Source: Clostridium_X cadaveris
Lineage (GTDB): Bacteria; Bacillota; Clostridia; Clostridiales; Clostridiaceae
DNA: 64,000 bases
Reading direction: 5' to 3' (one strand)
Assembly: GCF_039521325.1 (NCBI RefSeq)
Contig: NZ_BAAACD010000019.1
Both the position numbers and the translations under genes were made by a program. Each line of letters begins with the position of its first letter. The stretch's first letter is position 1. Positions 54,052-63,330 of the stretch are shown here, piece by piece. Under the pieces are notes generated by a model that was given only the letters and a program-made list of their open reading frames with translations, had not been told where the DNA came from and did no database searches.

Positions 54052-54085
54052 AAAAATAAAACTACCGAATTTTATCAGTAGTTTT
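54052..54085 (-). terminator. Terminator after accA
   Basis: Stem AAAACTACTG/CGGTAGTTTT (54076-54085 with 54058-54067, one G-U), followed on the minus strand by ATTTTTATA. It closes the fatty-acid synthesis cluster. Confidence 0.75.
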
Positions 54086-54105
54086 ATAGAAATTTCTTAT
54101 TCACT

Positions 54106-54894
54106 TTATACTCCAATTTTTCTAAACTTTTCATATCTCTTATTTAACATGACTTCAGTGTCCATTTTCATCACATCTGCAAGTTCTTTTATCAGTGCTT
54201 CTTTCACATTTTTTATTGTTATTTCATTATTTATATTAGTGCCATTATTAGCTTCATTTATTATATCATCAATAATTCCTATTTGTTTTAAATCTAAAGC
54301 TGTAAGTTTCATAACTTCAGCTGCTTCAGCCGCTCTTTTTGAATCTTTCCACAATATAGATGAAAACCCTTCTGGTGATAATATTGAGTAAATTGAGTTC
54401 TCAAGCATTAAAATCCTGTCGCTTACTCCAAGAGCTAGAGCCCCTCCACTTCCTCCTTCTCCTATTACCAGTGAGATTATAGGAACTTTTAGCGACATCA
54501 TTTGAAATAAATTTTGTGCTATAGCCTCTCCCTGTCCTCTCTTTTCTGCTTCCATTCCACAGAAAGCACCTGGTGTATCGATAAAGCATATTATAGGTCT
54601 TTTAAACTTTTCAGCGCTTTTCATAAGTCTTAAAGCTTTTCTATATCCTGATGGATGAGGCATTCCAAAATTTCTTTCCATATTTTCTTTTGTATCACGA
54701 CCTTTGGCTTCACCAATGACAGTAACTGGTATACCATCTAAAAGAGCAATTCCTCCTATTATAGCCTTATCATCTCCACTTACTCTATCTCCATGAAATT
54801 CTAAAAAATCTTCAAATACATTCTCTATATAATCTCCAGCTTTAGGTCTGTCTTTATGCCTAGCCATAAGAACTCTATTCCAAGCTCTAGTCAT
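54106..54894 (-). CDS. accA: Acetyl-CoA carboxylase carboxyltransferase subunit alpha
   Basis: Transfers the carboxyl group from biotin to acetyl-CoA to form malonyl-CoA, together with AccD. The 262 residues have the crotonase-fold motifs (TPGAFCGMEAEKRGQGEAIAQNL and IGEGGSGGALALGV). ATG 54894 follows GGAGGTGTTAGAA; the longer reading starts within accD. It overlaps accD by 8 bp and is last in the cluster. At 262 residues it is shorter than E. coli AccA (319), as in other Firmicutes. Confidence 0.95.
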   Translation of the reverse strand: MTRAWNRVLMARHKDRPKAGDYIENVFEDFLEFHGDRVSGDDKAIIGGIALLDGIPVTVIGEAKGRDTKENMERNFGMPHPSGYRKALRLMKSAEKFKRPIICFIDTPGAFCGMEAEKRGQGEAIAQNLFQMMSLKVPIISLVIGEGGSGGALALGVSDRILMLENSIYSILSPEGFSSILWKDSKRAAEAAEVMKLTALDLKQIGIIDDIINEANNGTNINNEITIKNVKEALIKELADVMKMDTEVMLNKRYEKFRKIGV

Positions 54895-55771
54895 TTCTAA
54901 CACCTCCATGAAGCATCAAAATCTTTGATAATGTGCTCTTTAATTCCGCTCTTTTACATATCATATCTACAAATCCATTTTCCAGTAAAAATTCAGCACT
55001 TTGAAAATCATCAGGAAGCTTTTCGCCAATAGTTTTTTCAATAACTCTTCTTCCTGCAAATCCTATTAGTGCTCTAGGCTCACTTATTATTATATCGCCA
55101 AGCATTGCAAAGGAAGCTGTTACTCCGCCAGTGGTAGGGTCTGTAAGAACTGTTATATAAAGTCCTCCTGCATCATGAAATCTACTAAGGGCTCCGCTTA
55201 CTTTTGCCATTTGCATTAGAGAAAGTATTCCTTCCTGCATTCTTGCTCCTCCAGAGGCCGTAAATATTATAAGAGGCGTTTTGTAAACTGTTGCCTCTTC
55301 TATAAGCTTTGTAAGTTTTTCTCCAACCACAGTTCCCATACTTCCCATTAAAAACTCACTATTCATAACTCCTATAAATACTTTATTTCCATTTATGCGC
55401 CCTTCTCCACACACAACAGCCTCATCTTCATTGAGCTTTTCTCTTAGACTTTTCTTTTTTTCGTCATAACTTGGAAAATTTAAAGGATTACCTCCAAGAA
55501 TATCTGTATAGAATTCTTTAAAGCTGCCTTCATCAAGTATCATTGCAAGTCTTTCTCTTGGATTTAACCTAAAGTTGTATCCGCAGTAGCTACATATCTT
55601 CCCATCTTTTTCTATATCCTCTTTGTAAAGTATTTTAAAGCAGTGAGGGCACTTAGTCCACATACCGTCTGGTATGGATGGTTTCACTTCTGTTTTTTCT
55701 TCGTGATAACTATCTAAAGGTTTTGAGCTTACAACTATATAATTATTTTTTCTAAATATATTTTTAAGCAT
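54887..55771 (-). CDS. accD: Acetyl-CoA carboxylase carboxyltransferase subunit beta
   Basis: Partner of AccA in the carboxyltransferase. The 294 residues have the N-terminal four-Cys zinc ribbon (CPHC ... CSYC, about residues 39-63) that binds DNA or RNA in E. coli, then the crotonase-like domain (GARMQEGILSLMQMAK, DPTTGGVTASFAMLGDI, GRRVIE). It overlaps accC by 8 bp and accA by 8 bp. Confidence 0.96.
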   Translation of the reverse strand: MLKNIFRKNNYIVVSSKPLDSYHEEKTEVKPSIPDGMWTKCPHCFKILYKEDIEKDGKICSYCGYNFRLNPRERLAMILDEGSFKEFYTDILGGNPLNFPSYDEKKKSLREKLNEDEAVVCGEGRINGNKVFIGVMNSEFLMGSMGTVVGEKLTKLIEEATVYKTPLIIFTASGGARMQEGILSLMQMAKVSGALSRFHDAGGLYITVLTDPTTGGVTASFAMLGDIIISEPRALIGFAGRRVIEKTIGEKLPDDFQSAEFLLENGFVDMICKRAELKSTLSKILMLHGGVRND

Positions 55772-57116
55772 TATTCTTCACCAACTTATTTTCTAAAAAT
55801 GAAGTGTCATAATTTCCATGTTCAAAATCCTCATGATTTAATATGTCAAAATGAAAATTTATATTAGTTTCAACTCCCTCTATGACCATTTCAAAGAGAG
55901 ATCTTTTCATTTTGTTTATAGCATCAATCCTATTTTTGTCATGGACTATGACCTTACATATCATTGAGTCATAAAAGGGTGGAATCTTATATCCACTATA
56001 GACTCCTGTGTCAATTCTCACACCAAAACCTCCTGGAAGAATCATATTCTCTATTGTTCCAGCACATGGCATAAAGTTCTTATATGGATCTTCCGCATTT
56101 ATTCTGCATTCTATAGCGTGGCCTTTTATTTTAATATCTTCTTGACGCATATTTAAAGCTTCACCATAACTTATTTTTATTTGTTCTTTTACTATATCTA
56201 TGTCTGTTATCATTTCAGTTATTGGATGCTCAACTTGTATTCTGGTATTCATCTCCATAAAGTAAAAATTCTTGTCTTTGTCAACTAAAAATTCTATTGT
56301 CCCTGCTCCTTCATAATTAACAGCCTTTGCTGCTTTTACTGCAATTTCTCCCATTTTCTTTCTGAGAGAATCATCAATAAAACTTGAAGGCGCTTCTTCT
56401 AAAACTTTTTGATTTCTTCTCTGCATGGAACAATCTCTTTCTCCTAAGTGCACAACATTCCCTTTGCTGTCTGCTAGTATTTGAAATTCTATGTGATGAG
56501 GTTTTTGTATATACTTTTCTAAGTAAACTCTATCATCATTAAATGATGCTTTTGCTTCGGCTTTTGCTACGTTAAAACTTTTTAAAAGCTCTTCTTTCGA
56601 ATTTACAATTCTTATACCTTTTCCGCCTCCACCAGAAACAGCTTTTATCATAAGTGGATATCCAATGCTCTCTCCGATTTCATAAAGCTTACCCTTATCT
56701 TCTATGATACCTTCATAACCAGGAGTAACTGGAATACCTGAATCTTTCATAACCTCTCTTGCCTTTGCTTTATCTCCCATAAGGCTCATAGCTTCCTTAG
56801 AAGGACCTATAAGCTTTATATTGCAGCTTTCACATATAGCTGCAAACTTTGGGTTTTCAGATAAAAAACCAAAACCTGGATGTATAGCTTCTGCACCTGT
56901 AAGTATGGTGGCACTTATTATGTTTTCGATGTTTAAATAACTATCTTTAGCACTATTTGGCCCTATACATATTGCTTCATCGGCTAGGTTAGCGTGAAGA
57001 GATTCTCTATCTATTTCAGAGTATACAGCAACAGTTTGAATTCCCATCTCTCTACAGGCTCTTATCACTCTTACAGCGATTTCGCCTCTATTTGCAATTA
57101 GTATCTTACTAAACAT
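55764..57116 (-). CDS. accC: Biotin carboxylase subunit of acetyl-CoA carboxylase
   Basis: Carboxylates biotin on AccB with ATP and bicarbonate. The 450 residues have the ATP-grasp fold with the glycine loop SGGGGKGIRIV (about 163-173), HIEFQI, EAPSS, MNTRIQVEHP and the carboxylase C-terminal domain (GHAIECRINAEDP). It is 3 bp after fabZ. Confidence 0.97.
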   Translation of the reverse strand: MFSKILIANRGEIAVRVIRACREMGIQTVAVYSEIDRESLHANLADEAICIGPNSAKDSYLNIENIISATILTGAEAIHPGFGFLSENPKFAAICESCNIKLIGPSKEAMSLMGDKAKAREVMKDSGIPVTPGYEGIIEDKGKLYEIGESIGYPLMIKAVSGGGGKGIRIVNSKEELLKSFNVAKAEAKASFNDDRVYLEKYIQKPHHIEFQILADSKGNVVHLGERDCSMQRRNQKVLEEAPSSFIDDSLRKKMGEIAVKAAKAVNYEGAGTIEFLVDKDKNFYFMEMNTRIQVEHPITEMITDIDIVKEQIKISYGEALNMRQEDIKIKGHAIECRINAEDPYKNFMPCAGTIENMILPGGFGVRIDTGVYSGYKIPPFYDSMICKVIVHDKNRIDAINKMKRSLFEMVIEGVETNINFHFDILNHEDFEHGNYDTSFLENKLVKNNA

Positions 57117-57119
57117 AAT

Positions 57120-57551
57120 CTATCTCCCATCTTTATTTATGGCAAAAATTAATTGACCTTCACAAGCAAGTTCATCACCTACAAATGCCTTTCCTTCTCC
57201 TATTCCAATGGATCCTCTCATTTTTGTAATTTCAACTTTTAGTATAAGAGTGTCTCCTGGAACAACCTTTCTTCTAAACCTAACTTTTTCTATACCTGCA
57301 AAGTAAGCTGTCTTTCCCTTATTCTCTTCAATGCTAAGAATTGATATAGCTCCTGCTTGAGCTAAAGCCTCAACTATTAAAACTCCAGGCATAACAGGCT
57401 CATTTGGAAAATGTCCTTGAAAGAACCCTTCATTATAACTAAGATTTTTCATAGCAGTTATACTCTTTCCAGGTTCCATCTCATAAACTCTATCAACTAA
57501 TAAAAAAGGATATCTATGTGGTATTATTGATTTTATTTCATTTATATCCAT
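57120..57551 (-). CDS. fabZ: 3-hydroxyacyl-ACP dehydratase FabZ
   Basis: Dehydrates 3-hydroxyacyl-ACP to trans-2-enoyl-ACP. The 143 residues have PHRYPFLLVD and the hot-dog fold active-site His47 (GHFPNEPVMPGVL) with Glu61. It is 1 bp after accB and upstream of accC. Only FabZ is present; no fabA or fabM lies in the cluster. Confidence 0.97.
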   Translation of the reverse strand: MDINEIKSIIPHRYPFLLVDRVYEMEPGKSITAMKNLSYNEGFFQGHFPNEPVMPGVLIVEALAQAGAISILSIEENKGKTAYFAGIEKVRFRRKVVPGDTLILKVEITKMRGSIGIGEGKAFVGDELACEGQLIFAINKDGR

Positions 57552-57552
57552 T

Positions 57553-58059
57553 CTATTTCACCTTCCTTATCTTAAATAATGGCTGACCGTATTCAACTAA
57601 ATCACCATCTTTGCAGAGAATCTCTATTACCTCTCCATCCTCTTCACATTCTATCTCGTTCATAAGCTTCATAGCCTCTATTATACAGACTACATCTCCT
57701 TTTTTTACTTTACTTCCTAATACAGCATAGGGCTCATCCTCAGGAGATGGAGCTTTGTAAAAGCTTCCTACCATAGGAGACTTTATTATAAAAGTGCCTT
57801 CTTCATTTACTGTTTCTGATTTAGATTGTGAAACTTCTATATTTTCCTGCTTTTCATTATTACTACCAGCCTTTTGATTTATAGGTTTTATGCTACTTTC
57901 AGTTTCTGAAGATAAAATATCATTCTTAAAATTATCTTCTTTTTCTCTGCACAAGGATTTATCAAGCTTCACATAGTATTCATCTGTCTTAAATTCTAAA
58001 AATGATACTGAAGATTTATCTAACACTTCTATAAGTTCTTTTAAATCCATTATATCCAT
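57553..58059 (-). CDS. accB: Biotin carboxyl carrier protein of acetyl-CoA carboxylase
   Basis: Carries biotin between AccC and AccA/D. The 168 residues have an N-terminal helical part (about 1-35), a linker of low complexity (about 36-90) and the biotinyl domain with PMVGSFY and EAMKLMNE, where Lys131 is biotinylated. ATG 58059 follows GGGAGGAATAGTT. Confidence 0.96.
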   Translation of the reverse strand: MDIMDLKELIEVLDKSSVSFLEFKTDEYYVKLDKSLCREKEDNFKNDILSSETESSIKPINQKAGSNNEKQENIEVSQSKSETVNEEGTFIIKSPMVGSFYKAPSPEDEPYAVLGSKVKKGDVVCIIEAMKLMNEIECEEDGEVIEILCKDGDLVEYGQPLFKIRKVK

Positions 58060-58061
58060 AA

Positions 58062-59297
58062 CTATTCCTCCCATTTCTTAAATAAAAGGGTTCCGTTATG
58101 TCCACCAAATCCTAAGGAATTGGACATAGCATATCTAACTTCTTTATTTCTTCCTACATTTGGCACATAATCAAGGTCACAGTCTTCACTAGTCTCTGTC
58201 AAATTTATTGTAGGCGGTATAAAGCTTTCTTCCATAGCCTTGATGCATGCTATAGCTTCTACGGCACCCGCTGCCCCTAAAAGATGTCCTGTCATAGATT
58301 TTGTAGAGCTCACTGGAATTTCATAAGCTCTTTCTTTAAATAAGCCTTTTATTGCTTCAGTTTCAAACTTATCATTATATAAAGTTCCAGTTCCATGGGC
58401 ATTGATGTATGAAACATCATACAATGAGACTTCTCCTTCTTTTATAGCTAGTGCCATAGCTCTCCTTGCACCTTCTCCATCTGGTGCTGGTGAAGTCATA
58501 TGGTATGCATCACAAGTTGTTCCATATCCTATTACTTCGCCATAAATCTTTGCTCCTCTTTGTCTTGCATGTTCAAGTTCCTCTAAAAGAAGAATTCCTG
58601 CACCTTCTCCCATGACAAATCCTCCTCTGTCTTTATGAAAAGGTATGGATGCTTTGTTTTTATCTTCTGATGTACTAAGTGCTGTAAGAGCCTGAAATCC
58701 TGCCACTGCTAAAGGAGTGATAGAACCTTCCGTTCCTCCAGCTAAAGCCAAATCCATATGACCATACTTTATACTTCTAAAAGCTTCTCCTATTGCATGA
58801 GTTCCAGTAGCACAAGCTGTTGATATAGATATACATGATGCTTTTGCTCCATATTTTATAGCTACATTTCCTGCTGCCATATTTCCAATCATCATAGGTA
58901 TCAGAAGTGGAGACACCCTTCTTGGTCCTTTATCCTTTAAGTTGTTATACTCCTTCTCAAAAGTATGAAGTCCTCCTATTCCTGATCCTATAATAACTCC
59001 AAATCGCTCTTTATCTATTTCATCTAAATTTATACCAGATTTATTCATGGTCTCATTACTTGCTGCTAAAGCAAGCTGACAAAATCTATCCATTCTTTTT
59101 GCTTCTCTTTTATCCATATAATTTTCTGGCAAAAAATCTTTAACTTCTGCTGCCATCTTCACACTGAAACCTTCTGTATCAAATGATTTTAATAAATCTA
59201 TTCCATTTACTCCACTTTTTAATCCATCCCAAAATTCTTCTACATTATTTCCAATAGGTGTTATTGCTCCCATTGAAGTTACAACTACTCTTCTCAT
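58062..59297 (-). CDS. fabF: 3-oxoacyl-ACP synthase II (FabF)
   Basis: Elongating condensing enzyme. The 411 residues have the catalytic triad Cys162 (STACATGTHA), His301 (NAHGTGT) and His338 (TKSMTGHLLGAAGA). ATG 59297 follows GGAGGATAGTT; the upstream in-frame start at 59315 lacks a site. accB begins 2 bp after its stop. Confidence 0.97.
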   Translation of the reverse strand: MRRVVVTSMGAITPIGNNVEEFWDGLKSGVNGIDLLKSFDTEGFSVKMAAEVKDFLPENYMDKREAKRMDRFCQLALAASNETMNKSGINLDEIDKERFGVIIGSGIGGLHTFEKEYNNLKDKGPRRVSPLLIPMMIGNMAAGNVAIKYGAKASCISISTACATGTHAIGEAFRSIKYGHMDLALAGGTEGSITPLAVAGFQALTALSTSEDKNKASIPFHKDRGGFVMGEGAGILLLEELEHARQRGAKIYGEVIGYGTTCDAYHMTSPAPDGEGARRAMALAIKEGEVSLYDVSYINAHGTGTLYNDKFETEAIKGLFKERAYEIPVSSTKSMTGHLLGAAGAVEAIACIKAMEESFIPPTINLTETSEDCDLDYVPNVGRNKEVRYAMSNSLGFGGHNGTLLFKKWEE

Positions 59298-59352
59298 AAC
59301 TATCCTCCATAACATAACGTGTTGTTAATCAAAATTACTTTATAAAATTATT

Positions 59353-60090
59353 TTAAATAGCCATTCCACCATCTACTGATATAACTTGACCTGTTATATA
59401 TCCACTTCTTTTTGAACATAAAAAGGCTGCTGTTTCTGCGATATCTTCTGGCTCACCAAACTTCTTTAAAGCAGTAGCTTTTCTTATGCTTTCTTTAACT
59501 TCATCTGATAAAACTTTTGTCATATCTGTATTTATAAAACCTGGAGCTATAGCATTTATTCTTATATTTTTGCCTCCAAGTTCTTTAGCTAAAGATTTCG
59601 TAAGCCCTATTATTCCAGCTTTAGAAGCAGAGTAATTACACTGTCCAACATTCCCCATAACTCCTGATACAGAAGAGATGTTTAATATAATACCTTCCTT
59701 CTTTTTTAGCATTACAGGCACAGCGTGCTTTATACAGTTGAAAGTTCCTTTTAAATTAACTTCAATAACTTTGTCAAAGTCCTCCTCTTTCATTCTAAGA
59801 ATCAGTCCATCCTTAGTTATGCCCGCATTATTTACAAGTATATCTACACCATTGAATTTTTCTTTTGAATAATTTATAAGCTCCAAAGCTTCATTAAATT
59901 TACTTACATCAGCTTTAAATATATGTGCTTTCCCGCCAAGTTCTTCAATCATTCTTAAAGTTTCCAAGGCTCCTTCTTCGTCACTTCTATAATTTATTAT
60001 TAACCTCGCACCTTCTTTAGCAAGTTTAATTGCAATGGCTCTTCCTATTCCTCTATTTCCTCCAGTTACAACAGCACATTTATCTTTCAC
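59353..60090 (-). CDS. fabG: 3-oxoacyl-ACP reductase FabG
   Basis: NADPH-dependent ketoreductase of fatty-acid synthesis. The 245 residues of the short-chain dehydrogenase fold have TGGNRGIG (9-16), NNAG (87-90), Ser139, Tyr152 and Lys156. The start is GTG 60090, which shares its first base with the fabD TAG stop, and AAGGAGGAACTGTA lies ahead, so it is coupled to fabD. Confidence 0.96.
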   Translation of the reverse strand: MKDKCAVVTGGNRGIGRAIAIKLAKEGARLIINYRSDEEGALETLRMIEELGGKAHIFKADVSKFNEALELINYSKEKFNGVDILVNNAGITKDGLILRMKEEDFDKVIEVNLKGTFNCIKHAVPVMLKKKEGIILNISSVSGVMGNVGQCNYSASKAGIIGLTKSLAKELGGKNIRINAIAPGFINTDMTKVLSDEVKESIRKATALKKFGEPEDIAETAAFLCSKRSGYITGQVISVDGGMAI

Positions 60091-61037
60091 TACAGTTCCT
60101 CCTTCGTATCTTTTAAATTTTCAATCAATTCTTCCAAAGCTTTTACACTATCTATGTTAAAAGTATTTAAACCTCTATCTATCTTCTTTATAAAACTCGT
60201 TAAAGTCTTTCCTGGTCCTATCTCTATAAATGTAGTTACTCCAAACTTTTTCATAGCTTCTACACACTGCTGAAAATGCACAGGAGATTTTATTCCTTCT
60301 ACAAGAGCATTTCTTATATATTCCTTATCATTTGATATGGTGCCATCAAAATTAAGCGCCATTGGAATAAGGCTATCCTTCATTGAAAGATTATGAAATT
60401 CTTTATTAAGTCCTGTTGATGCATCTTCCATAAGTATACTATGAAAGGCTCCACTTACATTAAGCTTTATTCCCTTTATTCCTTTATAAGTCCTTATATT
60501 ATCCACTGCCCACTGAACAGCTTCCTCTTCTCCAGTAACAACTATTTGCCCTGGACAATTATAATTTGCTACAGATATAATTCCATGTTTTTTTCCTTCT
60601 TCTATAAGCTCTTGTAATTTCTCATCTTTAAGTCCTATAAGTGCAGCCATATAACCTTTATATTTTTCACCACAACTGCTCATAAGATCCCCTCTAAGTT
60701 TTATAAGTTTCATAATATCCATAAAGTCTAAATATCCACTGGCATTTAAAGCTGAATACTCACCTAAACTAAGCCCGCAAGTAATATCTGGAACTATCCC
60801 ATGGCTTTTTATAGCTTCAATCATCATTATAGAAACTAAAACCATAGCAGGTTGAGTATATCTGGTATCATTTAATCTTATATCTTCGCTAAATATTAGA
60901 TTTTTAAGATCTATACCTAATCCTTTCTCAGCTTCATGGAAAATCTTTCTGCATACATCATAATTCTCATAAAAATCTTTTCCCATAAACGGGATTTGAG
61001 CACCTTGACCTGGAAATACAAATGCTATCTTTCCCAT
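60090..61037 (-). CDS. fabD: Malonyl-CoA:ACP transacylase FabD
   Basis: Moves malonyl from CoA to ACP. The 315 residues start GKIAFVFPGQGAQ and have the nucleophile Ser90 in GLSLGEYSA and His199 (SGAFHS). ATG 61037 (AAAGGATTTAGTT ahead) is the start; the longer frame overlaps fabK. It overlaps fabG by one base. Confidence 0.97.
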   Translation of the reverse strand: MGKIAFVFPGQGAQIPFMGKDFYENYDVCRKIFHEAEKGLGIDLKNLIFSEDIRLNDTRYTQPAMVLVSIMMIEAIKSHGIVPDITCGLSLGEYSALNASGYLDFMDIMKLIKLRGDLMSSCGEKYKGYMAALIGLKDEKLQELIEEGKKHGIISVANYNCPGQIVVTGEEEAVQWAVDNIRTYKGIKGIKLNVSGAFHSILMEDASTGLNKEFHNLSMKDSLIPMALNFDGTISNDKEYIRNALVEGIKSPVHFQQCVEAMKKFGVTTFIEIGPGKTLTSFIKKIDRGLNTFNIDSVKALEELIENLKDTKEEL

Positions 61038-61039
61038 AA

Positions 61040-61981
61040 CTAAATCCTTTCTTGAATAGATTTTATACATTTTTCTGCTTCTTCAAACATTTCTTCTATT
61101 ATCTCTTTTGCTGGTTGTTCTTTTTTTATAAGACCAGCAATTTGACCTGCCATAAGAGAACCATAATCAGCTTCTCCTTCTATTACAGCCTTTGCCAAAG
61201 CTCCACTTCCAAGCTTTTCAAATTCTTCTTTTAAACCTCCTTGTTTTTCTAAACTAATGAAGGCTCTTGAAAGTTTATTTTTTATTACCCTTATTGGATG
61301 ACCCGTTACTCTTCCAGTAACTACTGTATCTATATCATTGGCCTTAATAACTCTATCCTTATAATTTTGATGTATTGTGCATTCCTCTGCAACTAAGAAT
61401 CTAGTTCCAACCTGAACTCCTTCTGCACCTAAAGCTAAAGCTGCTGCCACTCCTCTTCCATCGCCTATTCCACCTGCGGCAATGACAGGAATATTTAATG
61501 CATCTACAACTTGAGGCACAAGAGCCATAGTCGTAAGCTCTCCTATATGTCCTCCAGCTTCACAACCTTCTGCTATAACTGCATCTGCTCCAGCCCTTTC
61601 CATTCTTCTAGCAAGAGCTACAGAAGCTACTACCGGAATAACCTTTATGCCATTAGCCTTCCACATTTCTATATACTTCCCCGGGTTTCCTGCTCCCGTT
61701 GTAACTACCTTTACTCCTTCTTCACATACCATATGTGCTAACTCTTCTGCATTATCACTTAAAAGCATTATATTAACTCCAAAAGGTTTGCCTGTAAGCC
61801 TCTTAGTCTTTCTTATCTCATCCCTTAAATAGTCTATAGGTGCATTAGCTCCTGCTATGATTCCAAGACCTCCACCATTACTTACTGCTGCTGCAAGGCT
61901 GCTATTTGCAACCCAAGCCATTCCACCTTGGATTATTGGATATTCTATGCCAAGTATTTCACACAACTTAAAATTTTTCAT
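61040..61981 (-). CDS. fabK: Enoyl-ACP reductase II FabK
   Basis: FMN-dependent enoyl-ACP reductase, the triclosan-resistant alternative to FabI. The 313 residues have the nitronate monooxygenase-like TIM barrel with IEYPIIQGGMAWVAN, GGGLGIIAG, EGCEAGGHIGELTTMALVPQV and IAAGGIGDGRG. AGGAGG precedes ATG 61981, which lies just after a 12-bp hairpin. FabK in this place matches Streptococcus clusters. Confidence 0.96.
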   Translation of the reverse strand: MKNFKLCEILGIEYPIIQGGMAWVANSSLAAAVSNGGGLGIIAGANAPIDYLRDEIRKTKRLTGKPFGVNIMLLSDNAEELAHMVCEEGVKVVTTGAGNPGKYIEMWKANGIKVIPVVASVALARRMERAGADAVIAEGCEAGGHIGELTTMALVPQVVDALNIPVIAAGGIGDGRGVAAALALGAEGVQVGTRFLVAEECTIHQNYKDRVIKANDIDTVVTGRVTGHPIRVIKNKLSRAFISLEKQGGLKEEFEKLGSGALAKAVIEGEADYGSLMAGQIAGLIKKEQPAKEIIEEMFEEAEKCIKSIQERI

Positions 61982-61999
61982 AAAAGCCTCCTATTTAAT

Positions 62000-62028
62000 A
62001 AGTCAGATATTTTTTCAATATCTGACTT
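62000..62028 (-). promoter_or_regulatory. Intercistronic hairpin between acpP and fabK
   Basis: Perfect 12-bp stem AAGTCAGATATT/AATATCTGACTT (62017-62028 with 62000-62011) with a 5-base loop, 9 bp past the acpP stop. No U-run follows (ATTAAATAGGAGG), so it is unlikely to be a strong terminator and may protect the acpP mRNA end. Confidence 0.7.
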
Positions 62029-62037
62029 AAAAATTTA

Positions 62038-62259
62038 TTATGCTATTTTACTTTCAATATACTTAACTGCATCTTTAACAGTCTTCATTTCTTCTGCATT
62101 TTCAATTTGAATATTAAATGCCTCTTCTATTTCAATTATTATTTGGAATAAATCTAAAGAATCTACTCCTAAACTATCAAAAGATGTTTCCTCTGTTATT
62201 TCATTTCCTTCTAAACCTAATTGTTCCACAACTATTTCCTTAACCTTTTCAAATACCAT
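62038..62259 (-). CDS. acpP: Acyl carrier protein
   Basis: Carries the growing acyl chain on a phosphopantetheine arm attached to Ser34 (LGVDSLDLFQ). The 73 residues are acidic and helical, the normal length. It has GAGGAGG ahead of ATG 62259, lies 20 bp after fabH, and is followed by an RNA hairpin. Confidence 0.97.
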   Translation of the reverse strand: MVFEKVKEIVVEQLGLEGNEITEETSFDSLGVDSLDLFQIIIEIEEAFNIQIENAEEMKTVKDAVKYIESKIA

Positions 62260-62279
62260 TTATATTTCCTCCTCATATT

Positions 62280-63254
62280 TTAAAATTCTACTAATACAGC
62301 TCCAGCAGTAAGTCCACCGCCAAATCCTGTCAATATAACTTTTTGTCCTTTTTTTATAATATTTTTCTCCATAGCCTCATCCAAGGCTATAGCAACACTA
62401 GCACTAGATGTATTTCCAAACCTATCCATATTCATATAAAATTTTTCTATAGGCTGCTTCATCCTTTTGCTTGCATACTCTATTATCCTTTTATTTGCTT
62501 GATGTGGTATTATTAAATCTATATCATCTATAGACAGCTGCCCTTTATCAAGTACATTTTCTATGGCGTCTATCATTGCAAAAGACGCAAATTTGAATAC
62601 TTCTTTTCCATTCATCGATATATAGGGATGCTTTTCTCTAAGAAGTTTTCCAGTAAATATCTCTCTTATAGGAGCTCCTCCAACCTCTATGTTGCATCCT
62701 AAATCACCATAGGACTTTGTATAAAAAGACCTAATTCCGCCTTGATTTCCTGTAGTCAAAACAGCTGCGCCTGCTCCATCTCCAAATAATACAGAAGTGG
62801 TTCTATCCTGCCAATTTATATACTTTGATAAGGTATCAACTCCTACCACCAAAGCATTCGAAGCTTTTCCTGAGCTTATAAAGCTTTCTCCTACTGATAA
62901 TGCGAATATAAATCCTGTGCACGCAGCATTGATGTCAAAAGCTGTTGCCTTTGAAGCACCTATTTCTTTTTGAACCATACATGCCATAGATGGAGTTGCC
63001 ATATCAGCAGTCATTGTAGCGACTATTATCATATCAATATCATCTGCATTTATACTACTGCTTTTTAATGCTTTTCTAGCTGATTCTACAGCTAAATCTA
63101 TAGCCTCTTCTTCTTGGCATATCCTTCTCTCACTTATTCCTGTTCTAGATACAATCCACTCATCATTAGTATCAACATATTTTGAAATTTCCTCATTGGT
63201 TATGCAAAGTCTCGGAATAGATCTCCCAGTGCCGCTTATTATCACCTTTTTCAT
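62280..63254 (-). CDS. fabH: 3-oxoacyl-ACP synthase III (FabH)
   Basis: Starts each chain by condensing acetyl-CoA (or branched primers) with malonyl-ACP. The 324 residues have Cys112 (NAACTGF), His251 (IIPHQANKRI) and Asn281 (FGNTSSAS). AGGAAGG precedes ATG 63254. It is the second gene of the cluster, 76 bp after fabT. Confidence 0.97.
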   Translation of the reverse strand: MKKVIISGTGRSIPRLCITNEEISKYVDTNDEWIVSRTGISERRICQEEEAIDLAVESARKALKSSSINADDIDMIIVATMTADMATPSMACMVQKEIGASKATAFDINAACTGFIFALSVGESFISSGKASNALVVGVDTLSKYINWQDRTTSVLFGDGAGAAVLTTGNQGGIRSFYTKSYGDLGCNIEVGGAPIREIFTGKLLREKHPYISMNGKEVFKFASFAMIDAIENVLDKGQLSIDDIDLIIPHQANKRIIEYASKRMKQPIEKFYMNMDRFGNTSSASVAIALDEAMEKNIIKKGQKVILTGFGGGLTAGAVLVEF

Positions 63255-63330
63255 AATATTATTCCTTCCTAAATATCAGCCTCTCTTATGTAGATGCCAT
63301 AGAAATATGTGATATCTTTAAAGAAATTTA

